From: an uncultured Ruminococcus sp.
GTDB lineage: Bacteria; Bacillota; Clostridia; Oscillospirales; Ruminococcaceae
Assembly: GCA_900539835.1 (NCBI GenBank)
Contig: UQDR01000007.1
Coordinates: 23,783-87,782 of the forward strand
Length of the DNA: 64,000 nucleotides
Direction of reading: 5' to 3'
Shown here: one piece after another, positions 33,959-43,161 of the stretch
Layout of the letters: every line of letters begins with the position of its first letter
How positions within the stretch are numbered: the first letter of the stretch is position 1
The notes under the pieces: generated by a model
What the model was told of the DNA's origin: nothing
Seen by the model: the letters and a program-made list of their open reading frames with translations, nothing else
Databases searched by the model: none
Position numbers and translations under genes: made by a program

Positions 33959-35365
33959 ATGGGCGGATTTTTTGGTGCAGTGTCAAAAAATGATTGTGTT
34001 TATGATGTTTTTTATGGAACAGACTATCATTCACATTTAGGTACAAGACGTGCCGGCATGGTTATGCATGGAGAAAAGGGCTTTGACAGAGCCATTCATA
34101 ATATTGAGAACTCTCCTTTCAGAACAAAGTTTGCAAGCGATGTTGAAGCTATGAGCGGCAATATGGGAATAGGCTGTATTTCAGATTATGAGCCTCAGCC
34201 TCTTATGGTAAGATCCCATTTAGGGACTTATGCAATTACGACCGTCGGAAAAATAAATAATATTGATGAGCTTTTGGATTATGTTTATGAGAACGGACAC
34301 ACACATTTCCTTGAAATGAGCGGTGGCGAAGTAAACGCCACTGAACTGGTTGCAGCCGTTATAAACCAGAAGGACTCTATTGTTGAAGGAATTAAATCCG
34401 CACAGGATATGATCGACGGTTCCATGACCTTGATGCTTATGACAGCAGACGGAATTTATGCCGCAAGGGACAAGCTTGGCAGAACTCCTATTGCTCTCGG
34501 AAAAAAAGAAAACGGATATTGCATTTGTTTTGAATCCTTTTCATATCTGAACTTAGGATATTCACATTATCGTGAGCTGGGTCCTGCTGAAATTGTATTT
34601 GTAACTTCTGATGAAGTCAAGACAGTTTCAGAGCCTCAAAAGAAAATGAAGATATGCTCTTTTCTTTGGGTTTATTATGGTTATCCATGCTCTTCTTATG
34701 AAGGCGTAAGCGTAGAGGAAATGAGATATAACTGCGGAGCTATGTTAGCTCAGAGAGATAATGTAAAGCCTGATTTGGTTGCCGGTGTTCCTGATTCAGG
34801 AACTGCTCATGCGGTAGGATATTCAAACTATTCAAAGATTCCGTTTGCAAGACCTTTTATTAAATATACTCCCACTTGGCCACGTTCTTTTATGCCGCCT
34901 AATCAGTCACAGAGAAACCGCATCGCAAAAATGAAGCTTATTCCGGTAGATTCACTGATAAAAGACAAGAGCCTGCTTCTTATAGACGATTCTATTGTAA
35001 GAGGCACTCAGCTAAGAGAAACAACAGAATTTCTTTATCAGAGCGGTGCTAAAGAGGTTCATATCAGACCTGCGTGTCCTCCGCTATTATTCGGATGTAA
35101 ATATCTTAATTTCTCACGTTCAACTTCAGAAATGGATTTGATTGCAAGACGTGTAATTGCAAGACGTGAAGGTGACAATGTATCTGAAGAAGTGCTGAAG
35201 GACTATGCTGACCCAAACAGCAAGAACTATGCTGAAATGCTGGAAGAAATCCGCAAGGAGCTTAATTTTACTTCACTCAGATATCACCGGCTTGACGATA
35301 TGATTAAATCTATAGGAATTGATCCTGAGTGCTTATGCACTTACTGCTGGAGCGGAAAGGAATAA
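33959..35365 (+). CDS. PurF-family protein lacking the glutaminase nucleophile
   Basis: A 468-residue amidophosphoribosyltransferase homologue. The PRPP-binding loop LLLIDDSIVRGTQ is intact. Cysteines that ligate the [4Fe-4S] cluster of Bacillus PurF seem kept (ICSFLWVYY, FGCKYLNFS, CTYCWSGKE). The N-terminus is MGGFFGAVSK: the invariant Cys after Met is Gly. The usual HRGQ is LGTRRAG, and the oxyanion-hole HNGNL is TVGKI. So the Ntn glutaminase is almost surely dead. It could use free ammonia, a partner subunit, or do something else. No other purine gene is adjacent, suggesting it is not the main PurF. ATG at 33959 with AGTAGGAAG upstream. Confidence 0.8.
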   Translation: MGGFFGAVSKNDCVYDVFYGTDYHSHLGTRRAGMVMHGEKGFDRAIHNIENSPFRTKFASDVEAMSGNMGIGCISDYEPQPLMVRSHLGTYAITTVGKINNIDELLDYVYENGHTHFLEMSGGEVNATELVAAVINQKDSIVEGIKSAQDMIDGSMTLMLMTADGIYAARDKLGRTPIALGKKENGYCICFESFSYLNLGYSHYRELGPAEIVFVTSDEVKTVSEPQKKMKICSFLWVYYGYPCSSYEGVSVEEMRYNCGAMLAQRDNVKPDLVAGVPDSGTAHAVGYSNYSKIPFARPFIKYTPTWPRSFMPPNQSQRNRIAKMKLIPVDSLIKDKSLLLIDDSIVRGTQLRETTEFLYQSGAKEVHIRPACPPLLFGCKYLNFSRSTSEMDLIARRVIARREGDNVSEEVLKDYADPNSKNYAEMLEEIRKELNFTSLRYHRLDDMIKSIGIDPECLCTYCWSGKE

Positions 35366-35394
35366 TTTCAGATAGATATTATTAAATGCACATT

Positions 35395-35427
35395 AAAAAA
35401 CGCTTTCGGAAAACCGAAAGCGTTTTT
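35395..35427. terminator. Bidirectional terminator (purF-like / pulA)
   Basis: AAAAAACGCTTTCGG-AAAA-CCGAAAGCGTTTTT: perfect stem with T-runs on both strands, ending exactly where pulA ends. Confidence 0.93.
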
Positions 35428-37389
35428 CTATTTATCTGCTATTTTCTTAAGGACAACTGCTGAAATTGGAGGAAGAATATAATTCCCGCTTATAGGAAAC
35501 TTATTCATTTTCCCCTTTTCATTCAGCCGAATATAAAATCTCCCCTCCGGCACATGAATATTTCTACTGTCATCATACGGATTAAAGGCAATAAACAAGC
35601 AGTTGTTTTCATCTGTCAAGGTATATGCGATTAAATTTTCATCGCCTGTATCAATAAATTTTAAACAGCGTTCCACGTCTTCTTTTTTTGACAGACGGAG
35701 CAAAGGATTATTCTTTCTTACTCTTATAAGAGCCTTATAATATTCAAATACGTCAATATTTTCTACCTTTTCATTCCATTTAACAGCATTTGTATAATCC
35801 GGTGCATTATAGCTGTCATGGCTGAAGATATTTATATCGTTTGGTTTTTCGCCGTCTTTTAATAGCCTTGGCTTGGAACGAAGAAAGTCCTGTCCAAGCT
35901 GTATAAAGGGAACTCCTTGCGAAAGCATTAAAATTGCCGCAGCCAGTTTATCCATTTTAACACGGTCTTCTCTTAACCTATCCTTAGCGGATATTGCAAG
36001 CTTATCCCACAGGGTATTATTATCATGAGCCTCACAATAATTTATCGTCTGGGTTGGTTCAAATGCCCAGCAGGCGTCGTTTGCCGTGTTTAGCTGCCAA
36101 TGAGGTACAGAACCTGCGATTCCACGTTTTAAAATATTGGCTGTTCCTCTGTTTCCGCTGACATACCCAGTATCTTTTACATTAAATGTACCACCTTTTA
36201 TTGCATCACGAAGATTGTCGTTAAACAAACCGACTCTTCCGAAGCTATAGGAATTGAATTTATAGGCAAGCTTGTCATATGGAAGCGGAGATTCGCCCCC
36301 TGTCCATCCCTCGCCATACATAAGCAGAGTTGGGTCAAATTTATTAAGCTCGTCACGAATAAGATTGACTGTTTCAATATCATGAAGCCCCATTAAATCA
36401 AATCTGAAGCCGTCAAGCTTATACTCCGTGGCAAGATATTTTAATGAATTAATCATAAATCGCCTCATCATAAGATGTTCAGAAGCAGTTTCATTGCCGC
36501 AGCCTGAGCCGTTTGAAAAATCTCCGTCCTTATTGAGTCGATGATAATAATACGGAAAAGATTTATGAAAAGCAGATTCCTCTGTAAAATAAGTATGATT
36601 ATAAACCACATCCATAATAACGCCGATTCCGTTCTTATGCAGTGCCATTATCAGCTGTTTAAACTCATTGATACGTCTTTTAGGGTCAGAAGCATCGGTG
36701 GAATAAGACCCCTCAAGGCAATTATAATTTTTAGGGTCATATCCCCAGTTATACTGAGCTTTATGGGGCTTGCTTTCATCTACTGTTGCATAATCAAACA
36801 CCGGAAGAAGATGCACATGAGTTATACCCAATTCTTTCAGGTGATCAAGGCAAGTAGTAACATTCTCATACTTAGTTCCCTCTTCAGTAAAAGCAAGGAA
36901 CTTTCCCTTATTCCAATAAGGTATACCGCTTGAGCTGTCGGCAGAAAAATCCCTGACATGACATTCATATATCACTGCGTCACAGGGCGAAGCACACTTG
37001 GGTCTTTCAAACTTTTCCCAGCCGTAAGGATTAGTTTTGGTCATATCCAGAACCGCTCCCCTATTTCCGTTCACGCCGCAAGCCTTAGCATAGATATCAA
37101 TAGTTTCATACCTTGTCTTATAGTCAAACTCATATGTGAAGGTATAAAAATCGCCGTCAATATTTCTTAAAAGTTCAACGAACCACACCCCATGCATATG
37201 CCTTTCAAGGGGGAGAGTTTCAATTAAATTATCTCCCTCGCCGTCGATATAAAGATTAAGATATACTGCTGTTGCCAACGGCGACCATGTTCTGAACTGT
37301 GTTTTTCCGTCTCTAAAAACAACGCCCAGATCATTTCCATCATAGGCGTTGTTTTTATCGAATTCTTCATAATTCGTTATTTTATACAT
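35428..37389 (-). CDS. pulA: Type I pullulanase (GH13)
   Basis: Debranching enzyme cutting alpha-1,6 links in pullulan, starch or glycogen. A CBM48-type domain (about 1-110) precedes the catalytic barrel. The type I motif YNWGYDP and the four GH13 regions are visible: DVVYNHT, GFRFDLMG (nucleophile Asp), YGEGW (acid Glu) and EAHDN. 653 residues and no signal peptide, so it acts in the cytosol, probably on stored glycogen or imported oligosaccharides. It starts 21 bp after psd and shares that transcript. Confidence 0.95.
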   Translation of the reverse strand: MYKITNYEEFDKNNAYDGNDLGVVFRDGKTQFRTWSPLATAVYLNLYIDGEGDNLIETLPLERHMHGVWFVELLRNIDGDFYTFTYEFDYKTRYETIDIYAKACGVNGNRGAVLDMTKTNPYGWEKFERPKCASPCDAVIYECHVRDFSADSSSGIPYWNKGKFLAFTEEGTKYENVTTCLDHLKELGITHVHLLPVFDYATVDESKPHKAQYNWGYDPKNYNCLEGSYSTDASDPKRRINEFKQLIMALHKNGIGVIMDVVYNHTYFTEESAFHKSFPYYYHRLNKDGDFSNGSGCGNETASEHLMMRRFMINSLKYLATEYKLDGFRFDLMGLHDIETVNLIRDELNKFDPTLLMYGEGWTGGESPLPYDKLAYKFNSYSFGRVGLFNDNLRDAIKGGTFNVKDTGYVSGNRGTANILKRGIAGSVPHWQLNTANDACWAFEPTQTINYCEAHDNNTLWDKLAISAKDRLREDRVKMDKLAAAILMLSQGVPFIQLGQDFLRSKPRLLKDGEKPNDINIFSHDSYNAPDYTNAVKWNEKVENIDVFEYYKALIRVRKNNPLLRLSKKEDVERCLKFIDTGDENLIAYTLTDENNCLFIAFNPYDDSRNIHVPEGRFYIRLNEKGKMNKFPISGNYILPPISAVVLKKIADK

Positions 37390-37410
37390 TTATATTGAAC
37401 TCCTTGAAAA

Positions 37411-38280
37411 TTAAATTAAGCTTTCGCCCAAGACATCACCCTGTTTTACAACCGTTTCAAAACCTTCACGGGTATTTTCCAAAAAGTCATTACAGACCCT
37501 AACCTTATCTTTTTCAACAAGCAAAATAACCGTTGAACCGCCGAACTCAAAGAACCCTTTTTCTTCTCCCTTAAAAACAGTGCATTTACTTATCACATCA
37601 TTTGTAATTTTTCCGACCATAAGCGCTCCGACTTCCATTTGAATAATATCGCCGAATTTAGGACTTCTGATCATACAATATTCACGGGAATTCTCCAAAT
37701 ATACAGGGAGATATTTTGACACAACCGGATTAACTGTATGCAGGACACCTTTTATTTTTCTGTTATGGCTTTTTACACCGCTGCATGGATAGCTATATCT
37801 ATGATAATCGTCCACAGACAGCCTTATAATAAGAGCAACTCCGCCGTTATATCTATCCGCAAGCTTACTGTCTCTCAGCAATGACTGCACGGAATACACT
37901 GAATTTTTCACCACGAACATACTAGAATTTGTTATCTCATAAGCTGATATTTTTCCGTCGCAAGGCGAGCATAAAAGATTCTCGTCTTTAGTAAAAAATC
38001 TTTTATCAGGTTTAATCTTTCTTGTAAAAAAATCATTAAAGGACTTAAATTCCCTATCCTCATATTCAGACAAATCTATGTTATTTTTCTTGGCAAATGC
38101 ATCAACAGCTTTGACTGAAATCCCACTGTTAAGTAATACTCGTGAAGCCTTTGAAAATACAGGATTTCCGAGAAACTTCATTAGGGCTCTGCCCCATACA
38201 GAACCATATACATCAGCAAGGAATTTATCCTGACCTGTGGTTTTTTCATATTCATTTCCTTGTCTATCACGATACTTCAC
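37411..38280 (-). CDS. psd: Phosphatidylserine decarboxylase
   Basis: Makes phosphatidylethanolamine from phosphatidylserine. The self-cleavage site is GGST within FEFGGSTVIL near the C-terminus; the Ser becomes the pyruvoyl group. 289 residues. The start is GTG with GGAGAGAG upstream. It directly follows pssA. Confidence 0.93.
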   Translation of the reverse strand: MKYRDRQGNEYEKTTGQDKFLADVYGSVWGRALMKFLGNPVFSKASRVLLNSGISVKAVDAFAKKNNIDLSEYEDREFKSFNDFFTRKIKPDKRFFTKDENLLCSPCDGKISAYEITNSSMFVVKNSVYSVQSLLRDSKLADRYNGGVALIIRLSVDDYHRYSYPCSGVKSHNRKIKGVLHTVNPVVSKYLPVYLENSREYCMIRSPKFGDIIQMEVGALMVGKITNDVISKCTVFKGEEKGFFEFGGSTVILLVEKDKVRVCNDFLENTREGFETVVKQGDVLGESLI

Positions 38281-38312
38281 TAAACTCTCTCCTTAATTCA
38301 CAAACAGCTCAG

Positions 38313-38948
38313 CTAAATGATATGCTGCATTTTCAAATATCCTAAAAGAATAATTATACCCATAGTAAAAAGAATTAATATTCCTCTTCCTGAGAGTTTT
38401 TTAACATTTATTTTTAGCACAAAAAAGATTGATATCAAAATCATAAATCCCTGAAAAACATATGGGAATATATTGTGAGGGATATTTGCTCTTCCCAAGA
38501 AAAGCAGAGGAAGAATTATAGCCACTGTTGTTACAGGCAAGCCCTGATACTGTTTTCTGGCTTCAGTTGTATTTCTTTGACGTTCTTCTTCCATAACGTT
38601 GAAATATCCCAGTCTTATAACTGCTCCCAAAATTATCATAATTGAAGCGACAAGTCCCAAGCCGTAATTAAAGCCATAGCTATAACCGATTACTGCCGGA
38701 AAAACGCCAAAGCAAACCAAATCACAAAGTGAGTCAATTTGAATTCCGAACACTTTTTCCTTTTCCGTTCTGTTTTTCATAGCACGAGCAATTCTTCCGT
38801 CAAACAAATCGCATATTCCCGACAAAAGAAGACATAAAAACGGAATAGCATGTTCATGTCTTCCGTCAATTATCTGTGTAATTCCAAACACAGACGAAGC
38901 AAGTCCTATATAAGTTAATATTACCGAATAATTATAAAAACCAATCAT
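38313..38948 (-). CDS. pssA: CDP-diacylglycerol-serine O-phosphatidyltransferase
   Basis: Integral membrane enzyme of about six helices. The CDP-alcohol phosphotransferase motif is DGRIAR then GIQIDSLCD, with a spacing four residues longer than the DGx2ARx8Gx3Dx3D consensus, as in some serine-type members. 211 residues. With psd downstream it forms the phosphatidylethanolamine pathway. Confidence 0.92.
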   Translation of the reverse strand: MIGFYNYSVILTYIGLASSVFGITQIIDGRHEHAIPFLCLLLSGICDLFDGRIARAMKNRTEKEKVFGIQIDSLCDLVCFGVFPAVIGYSYGFNYGLGLVASIMIILGAVIRLGYFNVMEEERQRNTTEARKQYQGLPVTTVAIILPLLFLGRANIPHNIFPYVFQGFMILISIFFVLKINVKKLSGRGILILFTMGIIILLGYLKMQHII

Positions 38949-38968
38949 TTTTTCACTTTCCTTAAAAA

Positions 38969-40012
38969 CTATTCATCCGTAATTTTACTGTAATTTCTCC
39001 TTGAAGATATGAAATGAGCGGCAATTGTTACTATTCCTCCTGCAATGAGCAGGAAATAAAAGCTCATTCCACGGCTTAAAACAAGTGCAGGCTTTACAAG
39101 CTGCAATCCAAAAATAGTTTCAAACATATTTACAAAGCAACCCTCAGTAACTCCTGCTGCACCGGGGAGCGGAAGCATCTCAACAGCAATTCCTATAATA
39201 GCCTGAACTGCGATAATGTCAATAAACGGAGTTCCCTTTAACCCATAGGATTTATAAACCACATAGGTTACTGCAAAAAGAAATGTACGCTGTACTACAG
39301 TTATTAGCAAGATTTTGATGACTGAATGAATATTTTCTTTAACATAATTTGCGCTTGAAACATAGTTATCACAAACACGGTTAATTTTATTGATATATTT
39401 TTCATTGTTGCGAATAATTTTAAACTTAGCAAGACACTCAATAATTTTTATTCCCGCCATTCTTGTCCAATCGGGTTTGACAATAAGAGCACCAAGCAAT
39501 ATAATATATGCAACATTCAAAATAAACCCTACTATTACAAGCCACATTAAACCGCCGATATATTCGCACATCTGAGAAAACCTTAGAATAAAAAGAGCAA
39601 GTCCGATCAAAACTAACGCCAATTTATATGTAAATGCAATCACGACCATAATAAGCGTTGAATTACCGACTTTAATTCTATCCTTTTTCATATATAAAAT
39701 CTGAGCCGGTTGTCCGCCTGAAGCAGACGGTGTAATATAACTATAAAAGAACCCTATAAAAGAATATTTTATACATCTCAAAAGCGGCACGGAAGTTTTA
39801 AGCATTCTGAGCATATATTTTATAATTACCGATTCGCTGCAAACAAACAGCAAAACCAGAAGAAGCCCCAATAAAAGCCATCCCTCACCTGCGCTTTTAA
39901 AATCTTTAACTATAGTTTTAAAGTCGCTGTCGCCGAAAAGCAATTTTACAGTTATTACAGAAATAACAACTATAACAATCACATCTAAAAAATAGCTAAG
40001 CTTTTTTTTCAC
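38969..40012 (-). CDS. Flippase-like membrane protein (YbhN/UPF0104)
   Basis: A 347-residue protein with about eight membrane segments and the family stretch SASGGQPAQILYMK plus LPLPGAAGVTEG. The family includes the membrane domain of MprF and related lipid-linked flippase-like proteins. No catalytic MprF domain is attached. Position in a phospholipid operon supports a lipid-handling role, but the substrate is unknown. The start is GTG with GGGAG 7 nt upstream (the nearby ATG is followed by TGA). Confidence 0.82.
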   Translation of the reverse strand: MKKKLSYFLDVIVIVVISVITVKLLFGDSDFKTIVKDFKSAGEGWLLLGLLLVLLFVCSESVIIKYMLRMLKTSVPLLRCIKYSFIGFFYSYITPSASGGQPAQILYMKKDRIKVGNSTLIMVVIAFTYKLALVLIGLALFILRFSQMCEYIGGLMWLVIVGFILNVAYIILLGALIVKPDWTRMAGIKIIECLAKFKIIRNNEKYINKINRVCDNYVSSANYVKENIHSVIKILLITVVQRTFLFAVTYVVYKSYGLKGTPFIDIIAVQAIIGIAVEMLPLPGAAGVTEGCFVNMFETIFGLQLVKPALVLSRGMSFYFLLIAGGIVTIAAHFISSRRNYSKITDE

Positions 40013-40074
40013 ATCCGTACTCCCTATAAACTTTTACTTATTATTCAGCTTACCCCTTGGAAATACCGAATATA

Positions 40075-41001
40075 TCACATCAGACAAATTGCCAAATATC
40101 CGATAATAACCTGTATTATTGAAAATCTGATAACGACCTGAGTATCTGACCAGCCCTTGTTTTTTCTCATATGATCATGTATCGGAGTTCTGAGGCCATC
40201 CATAAAATCTTTCTTTTTCAATACTCTTCTGACTGTCAGCTTAACAAGCCCCAAACCTCCGTCAACAATCAAAACGGCTGCTAAAGGAATATACATAAGA
40301 GGGCGTCCGCTCTTCATTGCAGTCAAAGCTATAAATACGCCGATTGCACGAGAGCCTGCATCTCCCATTAAGAGCTTGCTTGGTGAAGCATTATACCACA
40401 GATAAGCGATAAGCGTCAAAATCATAGCCATATTATAAATTCTAATATTACCAAAACAATTGAACAGCAATATCGTCACAATGGATAATGAGGCACAAAG
40501 CCCGTCCACTCCGTCAGAACAATTGGTTACATTAATGCTTGCCCACACGAGTATCATACCCAGTATTACATATACAATCTTAGGAACTGATATTATGTTA
40601 TTAAAAATAAGAATATTGGTACTGTTGTGAATAACGAAATTAATAGAAATGCCAAAAGAAATAACCGCATCAAGCAAGCCCTTTTTCAGCTCACCCCATG
40701 GTTTTTCAGCTGCATCGTCAAGATATCCTGTCAGCATTGCCGCAAATATAAGCGCCAGATTGACAACACCTTCTAATCTAAGCGGAATGAATAACACAGC
40801 GCTTATTATAAAAGCAGTAATGAAAATTATTCCTGCACCTCTTGGTTTTCCTTCTGAAAGTGCTCCGTTTACTGCAAACTGTCTGCCCTGATCCTTGGGA
40901 AGCAGTCTCATAAAAAATTTCAATGCAAAAAAGGCAATAAAAAATGTGCCTCCTGCAAACGACAACAAAAACAACTTGTCAGGAAGTAAACTAAAAAGCA
41001 T
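40075..41001 (-). CDS. MraY-like polyprenyl-phosphate phosphoglycosyltransferase
   Basis: A 308-residue integral membrane enzyme with about ten helices. The family motifs are NVTNCSDGVDGL, MGDAGSRAIG and TPIHDHMRKNKGWSD. The last resembles the HHH loop of MraY (PLHHHFE..GWSE) more than that of WecA, so lipid I synthesis is likely, but the loop is altered (IHDH). It is slightly shorter than usual MraY and not in a dcw cluster. It may be the cell's MraY or a paralogue for another wall glycan. First gene of the operon down to pulA. Confidence 0.75.
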   Translation of the reverse strand: MLFSLLPDKLFLLSFAGGTFFIAFFALKFFMRLLPKDQGRQFAVNGALSEGKPRGAGIIFITAFIISAVLFIPLRLEGVVNLALIFAAMLTGYLDDAAEKPWGELKKGLLDAVISFGISINFVIHNSTNILIFNNIISVPKIVYVILGMILVWASINVTNCSDGVDGLCASLSIVTILLFNCFGNIRIYNMAMILTLIAYLWYNASPSKLLMGDAGSRAIGVFIALTAMKSGRPLMYIPLAAVLIVDGGLGLVKLTVRRVLKKKDFMDGLRTPIHDHMRKNKGWSDTQVVIRFSIIQVIIGYLAICLM

Positions 41002-41160
41002 TTATATCGTCCCACCTATAAATTTTATTAACTGCGCACAATTAAACATCACAAGCGCTGTCTTTATATAATTATACAACAATATTGAAGAAAATGCAAA
41101 CATATTGATATAACATTTTGCACAAATTTATTAATTTTATCTTAAAAAAGCATTTATATT

Positions 41161-41191
41161 TAAAAAGGGAACGACAAATTATGCCGTTCCC
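41161..41191 (-). terminator. Terminator after the FemAB gene
   Basis: GGGAACG/CGTTCCC stem (41185-41191, 41167-41173) followed by TTTTTA on the minus strand. Confidence 0.87.
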
Positions 41192-41204
41192 GCTTATTTC
41201 AACA

Positions 41205-42320
41205 TTATTCGCTGGTTTTCATTTCCTTGTTTCTGTTCTTGATCAGCTTTTTGGTCTTCATATCATGAATTTTCATATAAACCTTTTCAGCAAAGTCAAT
41301 TAATCTTTTACGCACGGGCATAAATGTATAGAAAAATTCTCCTGCATAGGTAACTACCTCGCCGTTAAAGCCTTTTTTGAATTTATATACGCCATAGTTG
41401 GGATGACTTTCATCCTTATAAAAAGGAATACCCTGAAAATCATAAATAAAGTTATTCCCCTCAAGCGCCCAGTTTATCATTGTCCACTGCATAAGATAAT
41501 TTGGATATGTGTTTCTATGCTGATTTGAAGAAGCACCATATACATAACATGTCTTCCCTGCATACTGCGTTGTTACAGCGCCGGACACAGGAATTCTCTT
41601 ATCTGAACCTTCTTCAGTGAGGTAACACATAAACAGACGGCAATGTTCTTCTCCCAATCCCTCAATCATTTTTACAAAATATTCTTTTGAACGAATTGAA
41701 AAACCGTCTCGGATACCTGTCGCCTGCATCATTGGATAAAAGTCATCAAGCGCCTCTGTTCCACATGGAACACATATAACTCCTTTTCTTCCGGCTTTTC
41801 TGATTCTGTTTCTCCAATCCGGCTTAAAGGTCATCATAACCTCATCAGGTGTTTTTCCTTCGATATTTCTTAACATATAGTTATTTCTTGCTTGGATAGT
41901 AGTAAGCTCAGGAGCGTTATCAACGTGCGAAAATCCCATTGAACGTATAAGCTCAGTACATTCAGTATCAGACTCCTCAAAGCAAGGATCCCACATAAAC
42001 TGATAGCATTTATACTTTTTTGCAAGGACTTTGATTCCTTCAAACAGATCCTGCATGACTGCTTTATCCTTCCAGTCACACACAGGGCCATGGGGAGCAT
42101 AGAGAAATGTACAGCCAAAAACAGGAATTCTTTTTATAATTACAAGGCAAGTTCCCCTGATTTCACCTTTTTCATCACGGGAAATAACAGCGTCCCAGCC
42201 CCAGTTATCCTTAACCTTAGGCCATTTCAATGACTGCATGAAATTGCCGTAGCGGCTTGTTTTAGCGAAATTTTCATATTCCTCAAGAAGTGCTTTATCA
42301 TTTTTATTGATAATCTCCAT
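41205..42320 (-). CDS. FemAB/FemX-family peptidyltransferase
   Basis: A 371-residue protein of the Fem family, which adds amino acids from aminoacyl-tRNA to lipid II or peptidoglycan stems. Two GNAT-like subdomains are visible; typical stretches are SLKWPKVK, LYAPHGPV, WRNRIRKAGRKG and YDFQGIPFYKDE. The basic C-terminal tail lacks the long coiled-coil arm of staphylococcal FemA, as in FemX or lone clostridial members. The bridge residue added cannot be told. Confidence 0.87.
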   Translation of the reverse strand: MEIINKNDKALLEEYENFAKTSRYGNFMQSLKWPKVKDNWGWDAVISRDEKGEIRGTCLVIIKRIPVFGCTFLYAPHGPVCDWKDKAVMQDLFEGIKVLAKKYKCYQFMWDPCFEESDTECTELIRSMGFSHVDNAPELTTIQARNNYMLRNIEGKTPDEVMMTFKPDWRNRIRKAGRKGVICVPCGTEALDDFYPMMQATGIRDGFSIRSKEYFVKMIEGLGEEHCRLFMCYLTEEGSDKRIPVSGAVTTQYAGKTCYVYGASSNQHRNTYPNYLMQWTMINWALEGNNFIYDFQGIPFYKDESHPNYGVYKFKKGFNGEVVTYAGEFFYTFMPVRKRLIDFAEKVYMKIHDMKTKKLIKNRNKEMKTSE

Positions 42321-42477
42321 TCTATGTAATTCCTTTCATTTTAAATAATTATATATTGATATTTTACCACGTTTATGCAAAAAAATCAATGGTTTTTGCT
42401 GGTTAATAAATATATTTTTCAACGCAAGTCTAATAATATACGTTTATTTTGATTATCACTATAATAATGTCAGATCA

Positions 42478-42505
42478 TTGACATTTATGTTAAGTATGAT
42501 ATAAT
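42478..42505 (+). promoter_or_regulatory. Promoter of the MarR gene
   Basis: TTGACA (42478-42483), 16-bp spacer, TATAAT (42500-42505) with TGA before it. Confidence 0.85.
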
Positions 42506-42543
42506 ATTTTTAAGGTTAAATTTTATAAATAGGAGTTTAGAAT

Positions 42544-42987
42544 ATGGATCGCAATGAACGAATTGAGTGCATAAATATGCTTTATGAAATGTATCCCCTT
42601 AGCAGGAAATTAGTGTTTGATACATTTAATTTGAAAGACAGTGTTCTTACACGAACTCAGCAGATAATACTGCTGGCATTGGCATTAAGCAAGACTCTTA
42701 CTATGTCACAGCTTGCTAAAAAGATAAACACGTCAAATGAACAAGCGACCCGTGCTGTAGCTCAGCTCGTTTCAATGGAGTTTGTCCAAAGAAGTCATGA
42801 CGTCAAAAACCGCAGGATCATCCATATAAGCCTAACAGAAAAGGCAACAAAATTTATGGAAAGAACCAAAAATAACATTATGGACGAGCTTTTAAAAAAA
42901 TTTGAACGTATTTCTGATGATGAAATGCTTTTATTCAAACAATCCGCAGCAAAAATTATCAGCGTATTGAAAATTACAGAAAGCTGA
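42544..42987 (+). CDS. MarR-family transcriptional regulator
   Basis: A 147-residue winged-helix protein. The recognition region is TMSQLAKKINTSNEQATRAV and the wing VQRSHDVKNRRIIHISLT. N- and C-terminal helices form the dimer. It lies 174 bp before the [FeFe]-hydrogenase on the same strand, and a perfect AT-rich palindrome lies between, so it may regulate that gene, itself, or both. The signal is unknown. Confidence 0.9.
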   Translation: MDRNERIECINMLYEMYPLSRKLVFDTFNLKDSVLTRTQQIILLALALSKTLTMSQLAKKINTSNEQATRAVAQLVSMEFVQRSHDVKNRRIIHISLTEKATKFMERTKNNIMDELLKKFERISDDEMLLFKQSAAKIISVLKITES

Positions 42988-43053
42988 TAATTTCCCTGCA
43001 CTCATTTCCCATGTGAATATCCCATGAAAATTGTTATATAGTCCTTGACAAAA

Positions 43054-43073
43054 AATTTTAATATATTAAAATT
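43054..43073. promoter_or_regulatory. 20-bp perfect palindrome, candidate operator
   Basis: AATTTTAATA followed by TATTAAAATT, directly after a TTGACA box (43045-43050), upstream of the hydrogenase. A smaller palindrome GTTTATATAAAC lies at 43119-43130. AT-rich palindromes of this size are typical MarR operators. Confidence 0.5.
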
Positions 43074-43161
43074 ATATTATAAGAATAAAGAATAACTTAT
43101 GTGATATTTAGCTGTTTAGTTTATATAAACGGCTGATAACCAAGAAAGGAATGTTCAGTAA

